Shown here: in pieces, positions 43,301-48,101 of the stretch
How positions within the stretch are numbered: position 1 is the stretch's first letter
Layout of the letters: every line of letters starts with the position of its first letter
Assembly (NCBI GenBank): GCA_009869945.1
Contig: WIXG01000038.1
Span: 62,001-126,000 of the forward strand
DNA from: Mesaphorura yosii
Taxonomy: Eukaryota > Arthropoda > Collembola > Poduromorpha > Tullbergiidae
Direction of reading: 5' to 3'
Length of the DNA: 64,000 bases
Translations under genes and position numbers: made by a program
Notes under the pieces: generated by a model
Seen by the model: only the letters and a program-made list of their open reading frames with translations
The model's database searches: none
What the model was told of the DNA's origin: nothing

Positions 43301-45615
43301 TGCGAGAGAAGGAAATGGTATTGACAGACATTCGACTGGAGGCATTGACGTCGGCCCACCAACTCGAGTCACTCAAAGAGACTGTCAACAAAATGCGGGT
43401 GAGTAATTATTCTTCGACGCTTGCGCCGCTATGCTAATTATTCCTCCTCCAGCATACCTTAATGTGACGATGTCTTGTGTGAACGCAGAACGAAATGCTG
43501 AGTCTGAAACAAGACAACGACAGACTTCAGAGACTTGTCACATGCAAGTCTCTCGCGTCGTCGCAGTCTTCGTTGCAACCCAACGAGCTTGATAGTTTTG
43601 ATCGACGACTGAGTGCTGGCTCGGAAATTCCAAATTCGTCAAGCATTGGTTAGGAACTTCTTCACCTGAAGCAAAATGTAGCCTTGTCCTCCTCCTAATC
43701 AGCGTATGATTTGTTAGACATTTTACTAGCGGATCCATTAGAAAAAGGCGGGAAACGAATAATCGTGACTGTCTTCATGGGCTGTCATGGATCCTACGAA
43801 CGATACATGAACGCTGGAGAAGGATTTCCTGCGTCCGAATGCGCAATTGGTACTATTCCTGTAAATAACAAAACCAAGTGGGATCTGCTGGATTCACTTG
43901 TGAGAAGAGCTTTCAAGGTAGCTGAGAATTTAGAATCCAAGTTCAATCAAGTAGGAATCCTAATCTTTATTTGCCTGTCTCTTACTTTTTAGGATTACGT
44001 CTTGCACATTGACCCGGTAACCAGTTTGGGGCTGAGCGCAGACTCAATTCAGAGCTACTGCGTCGGAGAAGTAATTCGATCGAAGGAGTACGCAATTCCA
44101 GAGCTGCTGCCATGCGGGTATTTAGTCGGAGACGTAAACAAAATCAGAATATGTCTGAAAGGTGCTGTGTCAAGTGGATCAGTCGACGCTCTTGCTTTTG
44201 AGACACTCGTTTCGAAAACCATCTTGCAAAGGTAACATTACCTTTGATAATTTCATTATGTTGGATGAAATATGCTCCTAGTAACAAAATTTGCTACTCC
44301 ATTAGATACGTGACTTGGCTAAATGATCACGGTCGACTTATGCTCTGTGGGCCGAGTGGCACTGGTAAATCCTACCTGGCAAGGAAGCTCGGAGAGTACT
44401 TCATAGCAAAATCCGGGAAGGATTCCTGCCCAGAGGCGATTGCAACCTTCAGCGCTGACCACAAAAACAACAAAGAACTGAAACAATACCTGGACAACTT
44501 GGCCGAGCAGTGCGAAAGTGGAAGTGCAGACCTTCCATCTGTGATAATATTCGATAATCTTCACCAGGTGGCATCGTTCGGTGAAATTTTCAACAAGTTT
44601 TTACACTCCAAGCATGTTTCAAATGCTATCCCACTAATTATTGGCACCATGAGCCAAACAACGTCGTCCGCAACAAACAGTGCACAGATACACTACAACT
44701 TCAGGTAAATTCTTTACTGCACCTGAACTTAAAATGGCCAGTGTCAATATAATTTTCCTTTAACAATTTGCAGATGGGTTCTTCTCCGAAATCATGCCGA
44801 GCCAGTGAAGGGGCTTTTGGCCAGATTTCTACAGCGCCGTCTCATTGAAGCGGACGTTCAAAGCGGGACAAAGAACGTGGAACTATCACGCGTTATGGAG
44901 TGGGTCCCGGAAGCTTGGCACCACATCAACAAATTCCTAGAGAAATTCAACTCGCCAGACGCAACGATTGGACCAAGGCTTCTTTTTTCATGCCCCCCAG
45001 ACGTGGCGAACTCTCAGGTCTGGTTCACTGACCTGTGGCAGTACTCCATCGTGCCGTACCTCATCGAGGCTGTCAAGGAAGGCCTGCAACTGTACGGAAA
45101 GAGGAATGTGGCGTGGGAAGACCCATCCCACTTCCTTCTGCAGACTTACCCTTGGAATGAGGCGTCCGTTCTCTCAACCACAAAGGCTGCTCTTTTAAGG
45201 TGCTTGCACTAATTCTTTAACAGCACGATTAGCGCGTTCGCCTTTCGTTGAGGCAATTAATGAGATTATGATATACTTCTTCAGGTTACGACCAGAAGAC
45301 GCTGGCTATGACATGAAACCAGGATCCGGCAACTTCACGGCAAACAAGTCGACCAAATCCGACGGATCAGAGCCGGACCCTCTCGTAAGTGATTCTCCTA
45401 TATTTGTCTAAACTTTCTGAAATAGATCCGAAGGTTGATGAAAAAACGCGTTAACGTTAAAAAAACGTGTTTTTTATTATTATTAACAGATGAACATGCT
45501 GATGAGGCTCCAAGAAGCCGCCAACTACTCGGGAACTCACGGCAACGACTCTGACACGACTAGTCTAGATTCTCACGCCAGCCACGACTCAAAAGAATTC
45601 ATGGCATCGGCTTAA
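1205..45615 (+). CDS. sick: Neuron navigator (NAV/sickie) protein, long form, 28 coding exons
   Basis: Joined exons: 1205-1391, 6066-6428, 7516-7612, 8536-10337, 10871-11086, 12604-12808, 16360-16596, 18247-18349, 18804-18976, 19030-19331, 19405-20418, 20630-20822, 21041-21067, 21192-21320, 21935-22053, 22240-22391, 38187-38270, 41891-41981, 42429-42655, 42725-43095, 43242-43398, 43489-43648, 43718-43917, 43993-44231, 44306-44704, 44774-45199, 45285-45384, 45490-45615. All junctions are GT-AG with matching phase, and the sum is 2633 codons including stop. Family identity comes from blocks I recognise from vertebrate NAV2/NAV3: the GYLSDGD segment, the coiled coil, the LRSSF basic block, the AAA+ domain with P-loop GPSGTGKS (residues 2298-2305), and the QEAANYS tail. 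Navigators bind microtubule plus ends and remodel actin during axon guidance; that function is family knowledge. The first exon and the 21320 donor are the weakest parts of the model. Confidence 0.9.
1392..6065 (+). other. Intron 1 of the navigator gene (4.7 kb)
   Basis: Bounded by the donor at 1392 and the acceptor tttcag before 6066. No coding exon is supported inside. A locally GC-richer patch around 3600-3720 with short overlapping open frames could be an untranslated exon or enhancer, but I see no decisive signal. Confidence 0.55.
6066..6428 (+). CDS. sick: Navigator exon with SxIP motifs and SMLEKFKFFK block
   Basis: Acceptor tttcag|ga, donor ag|gtaagc, phases 1 to 1. It encodes a Ser-rich stretch with SGIP (residues 82-85) and SFIP (87-90), both fitting the S/T-x-I-P consensus for binding EB-family plus-end proteins. 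It ends in SMLEKFKFFKDKDK, which resembles the SMLEKFK block of vertebrate NAV proteins. The ATG-started frame running in from 5921 is intronic read-through and not the real start. Confidence 0.88.
6429..7515 (+). other. Intron 2 of the navigator gene
   Basis: 1.1-kb intron between gtaagc at 6429 and the acceptor ending at 7515. No supported coding or RNA gene. Confidence 0.6.
7516..7612 (+). CDS. sick: Navigator exon, SKRTSSSSGFSSARS segment
   Basis: A 97-nt exon between acceptor ttacgag| and donor gc|gtaagt, phase 1 to 2. It encodes about 32 residues, SKRTSSSSGFSSARSERSD, continuing to a CNEGNK end. It is too short to appear as an isolated open frame of note. Support is the perfect phase fit with both neighbours and the Ser/Arg composition typical of this protein. 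Confidence 0.8.
7613..8535 (+). other. Intron 3 of the navigator gene
   Basis: 0.9-kb intron. Near 8241-8275 there is an imperfect run of TCTGG/CCTGG units. The apparent reading frame entering the next exon from 8468 is intronic. Confidence 0.6.
8536..10337 (+). CDS. sick: Giant disordered-region exon of navigator
   Basis: A single 1802-nt exon (phase 2 to 1) encodes residues about 216-817. It is low complexity: an Ala run near residue 270, Asn runs, and many Ser/Thr/Gly. Two TGIP motifs (residues 472-475 and 523-526) fit the plus-end-binding S/T-x-I-P consensus, the second followed by Lys-Pro. Towards the 3' end are more conserved-looking segments: an acidic LTFDLDQLSEHKM stretch and an EDDLMLNVTPMEPLESIM stretch, followed by SPP/SPK proline-directed sites that could be phosphorylated. 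The last two look like short linear motifs worth testing. Antisense open frames across this exon are shadows of its GC-rich codons. Confidence 0.93.
8695..8718 (+). repeat. GGCAGC hexanucleotide microsatellite coding poly-Ala
   Basis: Four perfect GGCAGC units inside the coding exon encode an alanine tract. Length polymorphism would change the protein by two residues per unit without shifting the frame. Confidence 0.85.
10338..10870 (+). other. Intron 4 of the navigator gene
   Basis: 533-nt intron, donor gtaagt at 10338, acceptor cgaag| ending at 10870. No feature supported. Confidence 0.6.
10871..11086 (+). CDS. sick: Navigator exon ending in DYDYPDIDSLDLNGG
   Basis: 216 nt, phase 1 to 1. 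It encodes a Gly/Ser/His stretch and an acidic DYDYPDIDSLDLNGG end. The donor is gtacgt at 11087. A second GT lies 3 nt upstream (11084), so a one-residue alternative is possible. The phase joins the next exon to give Gly followed by YLSDGD, the recognised family block. Confidence 0.82.
11087..12603 (+). other. Intron 5 of the navigator gene
   Basis: 1.5-kb intron. The open frames inside have no splice-compatible logic and no recognisable protein similarity. Confidence 0.55.
12604..12808 (+). CDS. sick: Navigator exon with the conserved GYLSDGD block
   Basis: 205 nt, phase 1 to 2. It encodes G-YLSDGDLLLSG...DGYLSESSASIYNPRR, two YLS repeats matching the GYMSDGD...GYMTDGGLNLYTR region of vertebrate NAV2. 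This is one of the strongest family markers in the N-terminal half. Donor is ag|gtaagc. Confidence 0.93.
12809..16359 (+). other. Intron 6 of the navigator gene
   Basis: 3.5-kb intron. Around 14750-15390 there is a patch with many CpGs. It includes ttcagttaaaagg (A at 14914), which fits the insect initiator TCAGT, followed 39 nt later by a good donor (gtaagt at 14953). This could be an untranslated alternative first exon. No coding exon is supported. Confidence 0.45.
16360..16596 (+). CDS. sick: Navigator exon, phase-2 symmetric (possible cassette)
   Basis: 237 nt between cttctcag| and |gtaagc, phases 2 and 2. It encodes RSCSFGADGIDGLTFAGR, then a Ser/Cys/Asn-rich stretch ending SNRGSKGR. 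Because its length is a multiple of three and both ends have the same phase, skipping it leaves the frame intact. No close match to vertebrate NAV is obvious, so it may be arthropod-specific or alternatively spliced. Confidence 0.75.
16597..18246 (+). other. Intron 7 of the navigator gene
   Basis: 1.65-kb intron with no supported coding or RNA feature. Confidence 0.55.
18247..18349 (+). CDS. sick: Navigator exon, FDDSSSLSSGISD block
   Basis: 103 nt, acceptor ttgcag|, donor cag|gtaagg, phase 2 to 0. It encodes SFDDSSSLSSGISDLNEIP and on to SSPYASLQ, matching the WDDSSSVSSGLSD segment of vertebrate NAV2. Family assignment of this exon is firm. Confidence 0.92.
18350..18803 (+). other. Intron 8 of the navigator gene
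   Basis: 454-nt intron, no feature seen. Confidence 0.6.
18804..18976 (+). CDS. sick: Navigator exon, RTTSEESSRKKE segment
   Basis: 173 nt, acceptor atacag|, donor aa|gtaagt, phase 0 to 2. It encodes RTTSEESSRKKEN followed by a basic stretch and STPTSIESPRK. The start is comparable to the TDSEKRSTTDE region that follows the SSSVSSGLSD block in vertebrate NAV2. Confidence 0.85.
19030..19331 (+). CDS. sick: Navigator exon, QCQRRNDASVPYPQY segment
   Basis: 302 nt, phase 2 to 1, between two very short introns (53 and 73 nt). It encodes a linker with QQQ, HIS and SSSSK stretches. The downstream donor is gtaatc. The open frame continuing past 19331 meets a stop within 35 nt, and the phase matches the acceptor gtgcag| before 19405 (junction codon Asn), which supports the intron. 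Confidence 0.85.
19405..20418 (+). CDS. sick: Large navigator exon, LKEEYYGG to SITSAPTRLIG
   Basis: 1014 nt, phase 1 to 1. It encodes a Tyr/Gly/His/Gln/Ser-rich disordered region with several marked blocks: SVSVTKYNYPVNGK, SPKTRTKVKVSGGTQTT, LSQSLRERILGSQSLPKG and SADYAAILATIQKQQ. The last two are amphipathic and look like short structured motifs. The donor is gtacga at 20419. The frame runs on to a stop at 20474, but that tail is intronic. Confidence 0.92.
20630..20822 (+). CDS. sick: Navigator exon, SMTEAESLESLSSTSSLAAQ to LNRSNSI
   Basis: 193 nt, acceptor aaacag|, donor ag|gtaagg, phase 1 to 2. It encodes TEAESLESLSSTSSLAAQLHEARS and ends LNRSNSIR, matching the MRSNSIP motif of vertebrate NAV proteins. 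Confidence 0.9.
21041..21067 (+). CDS. sick: 27-nt navigator microexon (SHFRERTFP)
   Basis: Flanked by a pyrimidine-rich acceptor (atctttag|) and a good donor (aag|gtaatt). It is 27 nt long with phase 2 at both ends, so it adds nine residues (about SHFRERTFP) without altering the frame between SNSI and RSTKSEK. The position corresponds to the SGSFRD area of vertebrate NAV2/3. Frame-neutral microexons are typically alternatively included in neurons. Constitutive use cannot be judged from sequence. Confidence 0.65.
21192..21320 (+). CDS. sick: Navigator exon, STKSEKVYPSMMQR segment
   Basis: 129 nt, acceptor ttcgcag|, phase 2 to 2. It encodes STKSEKVYPSMMQRTEDLSPYSASPVPG and on to SPSRGPHQN. 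The donor used here (ag|gtcctt at 21321) is weak. Without it the frame stops after six more residues at 21339. The chosen donor gives the correct phase for the exon at 21935. Confidence 0.75.
21321..21934 (+). other. Navigator intron between 21320 and 21935
   Basis: 614-nt AT-rich intron with a weak donor. If unspliced it would end the protein at 21339. Confidence 0.5.
21935..22053 (+). CDS. sick: Navigator exon, VGSTGQGPYPSSHASNHSVRL
   Basis: 119 nt, acceptor ttcacag|, donor a|gtaaga, phase 2 to 1. It encodes a Ser/Gly/His linker and RLSMSPYSGFLTKMATKEDE just before the coiled coil. Confidence 0.85.
22240..22391 (+). CDS. sick: Navigator exon starting the coiled coil
   Basis: 152 nt, phase 1 to 0. 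It encodes NGSSLSLVSTASSIYSSQEDRQ followed by VRKLKRELIEAQEKVQTLTNQLSTN. This matches the SSLSLVSSTSSLYS...HKLRRELVASQEKVATLTSQLSAN stretch of vertebrate NAV2 almost position by position, and begins the coiled-coil region. Confidence 0.95.
22392..27018 (+). other. First part of the 15.8-kb navigator intron, upstream of the internal first exon
   Basis: Intronic for the long isoform and promoter/5' leader for the short one. No coding exon is supported. Contains the TATA/initiator pair at 25578-25614. Confidence 0.5.
25578..25614 (+). promoter_or_regulatory. Candidate TATA + initiator core promoter for the short navigator isoform
   Basis: TATAAAG at 25578-25584 is followed by TTCAGTT with A at 25611, an insect-type TCAGT initiator. 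The spacing of about 33 nt is close to the usual 30-31. It lies 1.4 kb upstream of the ATG at 27019, leaving room for a long or spliced 5' leader. Confidence 0.4.
27019..28665 (+). CDS. sick: Internal alternative first exon of navigator (549 residues)
   Basis: The ATG at 27019 opens 549 codons to a donor cag|gtactt at 28666, ending in phase 0. The next phase-0 acceptor of the gene is 38187, which would join PILQVTQQ to AHVVAAFEQ. The product is a Ser/Asn/Gly-rich N-terminus with TRIP (105-108), SEIP (112-115) and SRIP (217-220 and 450-453) motifs. These fit the S/T-x-I-P end-binding consensus and thus the navigator theme. Near the C-terminal end is a dense, ordered-looking motif, KDIPWWELATRKHRYRSCP. 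The frame runs on to a stop at 28797, so an unspliced single-exon protein of 592 residues is an alternative. The content and phase argue for splicing. Confidence 0.75.
27019..45615 (+). CDS. sick: Neuron navigator, short form from internal promoter
   Basis: Proposed join: 27019-28665 to 38187-38270 and then all downstream navigator exons to 45615 (1409 codons including stop). The result keeps the second half of the coiled coil, the basic LRSSF block and the full AAA+ domain. It replaces about 1770 N-terminal residues with a different disordered SxIP-bearing region. Use of nested promoters giving shorter C-terminal forms is known for vertebrate NAV genes. This particular junction is an inference from phase and composition. 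Confidence 0.6.
28666..38186 (+). other. Second part of the large navigator intron (9.5 kb)
   Basis: No convincing coding exon, RNA gene or transposon. Short open frames on both strands lack acceptor/donor pairs in usable phase. Content is AT-rich with many TGCATT/AATGCA words. Its length suggests regulatory DNA between the internal first exon and the conserved 3' exons. Confidence 0.5.
30571..30604. repeat. Alternating purine-pyrimidine (GTGC/GT) tract
   Basis: About 34 nt of alternating GT/GC with one interruption (TTT) lies in the intron. It is a simple repeat with Z-DNA-forming potential and no evidence of function. Confidence 0.6.
38187..38270 (+). CDS. sick: Navigator coiled-coil exon, AHVVAAFEQSLSNMTHRL
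   Basis: 84 nt, phase 0 to 0, acceptor ttacag|, donor aag|gtacgt. It encodes AHVVAAFEQSLSNMTHRL and LTLTAEQK, near-identical to AHLVAAFEKSLGNMTGRL...TMTAEQK of vertebrate NAV2. It is the shared acceptor exon for both proposed isoforms. Confidence 0.96.
38271..41890 (+). other. Navigator intron, 3.6 kb
   Basis: No supported coding exon or other element. Open frames on either strand are short and unrelated to known proteins. Confidence 0.55.
41891..41981 (+). CDS. sick: Navigator coiled-coil exon, DSELLELRQTIELLRKQ
   Basis: 91 nt, acceptor ttgcag|, donor ag|gtgacg, phase 0 to 1. It encodes DSELLELRQTIELLRKQSIE and on to ANFQS, matching ESELIELRETIEMLKAQ of vertebrate NAV2. Confidence 0.95.
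41982..42428 (+). other. Navigator intron, 0.45 kb
   Basis: No feature seen in this intron. Confidence 0.6.
42429..43095 (+). CDS. sick: Navigator exons encoding SVSSIN and the basic LRSSFTKAFSRSKSK block
   Basis: Two exons, 42429-42655 and 42725-43095, with a 69-nt intron (gtgagt...acag). The first encodes RQLSADSVSSINSISSACSG, comparable to the SSESVSSINSATS motif of NAV2, and ends KNKGW. The second starts LRSSFTKAFSRSKSK, equivalent to LRSSFKQAFGKKKS in vertebrates. A Gly/His/Ser-rich insertion then follows with HLHHGHGLGVKHLHDH, which vertebrate NAV proteins lack as far as I recall. The end is phase 2 at gtaagt (43096). Confidence 0.93.
43242..43648 (+). CDS. sick: Navigator exons, second coiled coil and SEIP motif
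   Basis: Exons 43242-43398 and 43489-43648. The first encodes DLKKQLREKEMVLTDIRLEA and HQLESLKETVNKM, matching LKSELREKELKLTDIRLEALSSAH of NAV2. The second continues the helix (NEMLSLKQDNDRLQRL), then becomes Ser-rich and carries SEIP (residues 2128-2131), a further S/T-x-I-P match. The last donor is gttagg, weaker than average. Phase 1 fits the acceptor before 43718. Confidence 0.93.
43718..45199 (+). CDS. sick: Navigator C-terminal AAA+ ATPase-like domain exons
   Basis: Exons 43718-43917, 43993-44231, 44306-44704 and 44774-45199. They encode the conserved domain from DILLADPLEKGGKRIIVTV through KTKWDLLDSLVRRAFK, YVLHIDPVTSLGLS, ELLPCGYLVGD, the P-loop GPSGTGKS (44349-44372) and the Walker-B-like VIIFDN (44541-44558). 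The block then runs through MEWVPEAWHHINKFLEK, TIGPRLLFSCP and QLYGKR to the WEDPS and TYPWNEASVL stretches. Order and spacing match vertebrate NAV2/NAV3. The residue after the Walker-B aspartate is Asn rather than Glu, as I recall for vertebrate NAV proteins (ILDN). ATP hydrolysis may therefore be weak or use another residue. Confidence 0.96.
45285..45615 (+). CDS. sick: Last navigator exons (LRPEDAGY and QEAANYS tail)
   Basis: Exons 45285-45384 and 45490-45615. They encode LRPEDAGYD, then SEPDPL, then MNMLMRLQEAANYSGTHGND and a Ser/His tail ending FMASA-stop (TAA 45613-45615). This matches LRPEDVGY...DPLMNMLMKLQEAANYSS of NAV2 and closes the frame exactly. Confidence 0.95.
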
Positions 45616-48101
45616 CGAATCCGTATCGAAAATGCCCATTTCGACCATCGACCCTCTTCCTTGCTGCTACTTGGAATTTGAAATATCCCGCTCTTGTGAT
45701 TAACGTTTCGTAGTGCCGCAGATGAACGAACTTACTTTCATGCTTCTGTAACTTATTGCGGCTTGGAAGAGTTTAATGTTTTAACGCGCAGCGTTGCTGT
45801 ATTTATCCAACCTTTTAATTGGGTGCTTGAACTTCCAGTCAGACCGCTGTAGCATTTTAGCATTGCTTGAGCTACTTAACTGCTTTCGTTAGTCAATGTT
45901 TACTTAGCAGGTACTCAGCTACGATGTTACTCTATTTCTACGATTATACAGACTGCCGCACTGTGGACTAATTATAGATTTTCGATGATCGGTAACTGAC
46001 GTGACTCATAAGATTGTACATAACTGCCTCCATTATCTCAGCAACTAGCAACTCTATTTAATGACAAGCAAAGAGCTCTGGACAATACGTGCTGTACAGT
46101 AGAGAATGTACAGTATTTTATCTGCTAAAGAGAAGAGTCTAATATAAAAATTCGTTTCTTGAGTTCCAAATTTTCTTTACGTGACCAGCTTTTCCCATAC
46201 ATATGCACCGATGCAAGTCGTCATATGTAGAGAATGTGCGTACGAACCAATCAAAAGAGAAATAAATTTCTAAAACTAGCCAAAATGAAGTGCACTCCCA
46301 AAAACTCAAAAGTGTATGCGTGTCTCAAGCGTAAGAGAAGGCTGTATGCTTCCTACGTATTCGTGATGCGGCTTTTGAAATGAGAGCACACTTTATTCTA
46401 TTTCTACGGATCGAATTTGTCGTCCTAATTAGGAAAGTAACTATACGAGAACTCTATGAAATTGATTTATATATTTTAAAGAAAAAGAAGAAGCGAAAAG
46501 TAGTCTTCTACGCAGTATTGGAGACTTCAGATGAAATATTGTCCAGTTCTTTGTGACTCTGTTCCTGTAAATACAAATACAAAGTGTCTCACTTCCTGCC
46601 TCTTTTCCACTTTGTGTACATGCTTTTCCATGTCAACCTTGTAAGTAGTCTAGCCTCTCGTCGTCTAGAATTAGTGTTGGAATAGAATAGACATAGGTTA
46701 AATGATAACTGAAGATAGGCCACTTTGGACAAAGCTGCTACTACTTTACTGCTGTGTACTTGTACAATATATTCTATCTACTGCTATTGCGTAAAATACG
46801 TATTACTAACACTTAATGTTAAGTAACTTTCACGAGCAAGTTCGCGATGCGAAACGAAACAGCTACAATACTAAAGATGTTGTACTAAAACAATGTTCAT
46901 ACTAACTTAACTAATTAGCATTAGCATTTGTCTAATTTGTGTTAGAGTTGGACACGACGTTTAGAGTCTACTTTTAACTGCTTATGGGTGTTGTGAAATT
47001 CTTCCCGCAAGCGCATATTTAGTTGGTTAATTTACTGCCACGTATTAAAAAGTATTGAGTAGCAGAATAGCTGAACTTTTTTAATACCAACGACCGAAGT
47101 AGACTTTATTTGTGATTCCTTTGAAAACTGATAAGTATAACATCATTTGTTTAACCGCATTTGTATTTGCAGTCCGCCATTGCAGTGTTGATTATTTGAA
47201 TAAAGCGTCGTACTTGTGGAATTCTCGTACCTGTTCATATTCATATGCATGTTCGAGAAAAGGAGAAGAACGTACAAGTTTGTGCATTTATTCAACAGTC
47301 TCAGAGTAATAAACACAGGTTTGCTCTTTAGCGTCGTTGCCTGCATTGTTAAAATTACACGTAAACGCGCTCTAGCAATAATTAGGCATCGCATTCATAC
47401 AGCGAACAAATTTTCCCAGTCTGTCGGCATTTCATTTTGGACATTCTCCTTTTATTAAAATCTTTCCTTCCTTGACTAGACGCAGTTGCATTAGAACTAA
47501 TAATACCTAAACATCGTAACATTCATCGATAGTAATGACGAAACCCGCTACTTTCTTTCTAATATCTAAACTTTCATGGATGGCAATTGATTCTTATACG
47601 CAAAATATCTTATCTATCACATATCTGATAAAGTTGCATGTTTTTTTATTACACCCGATTAAGTCGACTTTTTGTGACAGTGGCACATTTCAATAATACT
47701 ATACATATTTCCATTGCTATTTTTCTTAGCCTCTAATGTTCATCGCTTCGCATTAAACCACATGAATTGGTAACTGGTTTAGGTTTAACCTAATTCAATC
47801 GTTTTAAACTAAACATTCTTCCGAGCAGATTCACTCCAAATAAAACTGCGTTATTGTGTATTGCGTTCCGACTGAAGTTTTGAAATTCGATTCTAGATCG
47901 AATCATTAATTTTGTCGGTCTGAATTTCTTTGAATAAAATTACTAAATACCAATTTAATAATCGGTCAATTTTTAAGCACGCTGTACAGGATTTAATACA
48001 AATAATATTTATGAATTTTGTTGTACGTAAGAGTAAACTAAGCGGAAAGTAGCGGGTTCATTTGCGCGCTCACTAACATATTGATAAGGTTGAAATACTC
48101 T
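45616..48101. other. Convergent 3' UTR / intergenic region between navigator and the UBR ligase gene
   Basis: AT-rich and without supported coding. Plus-strand AATAAA signals at 46261, 47199 and 47839 are possible navigator polyadenylation sites. TTTATT at 47452 and 47645 (AATAAA on the minus strand) could serve the UBR gene, so the two 3' UTRs may overlap. Confidence 0.5.
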
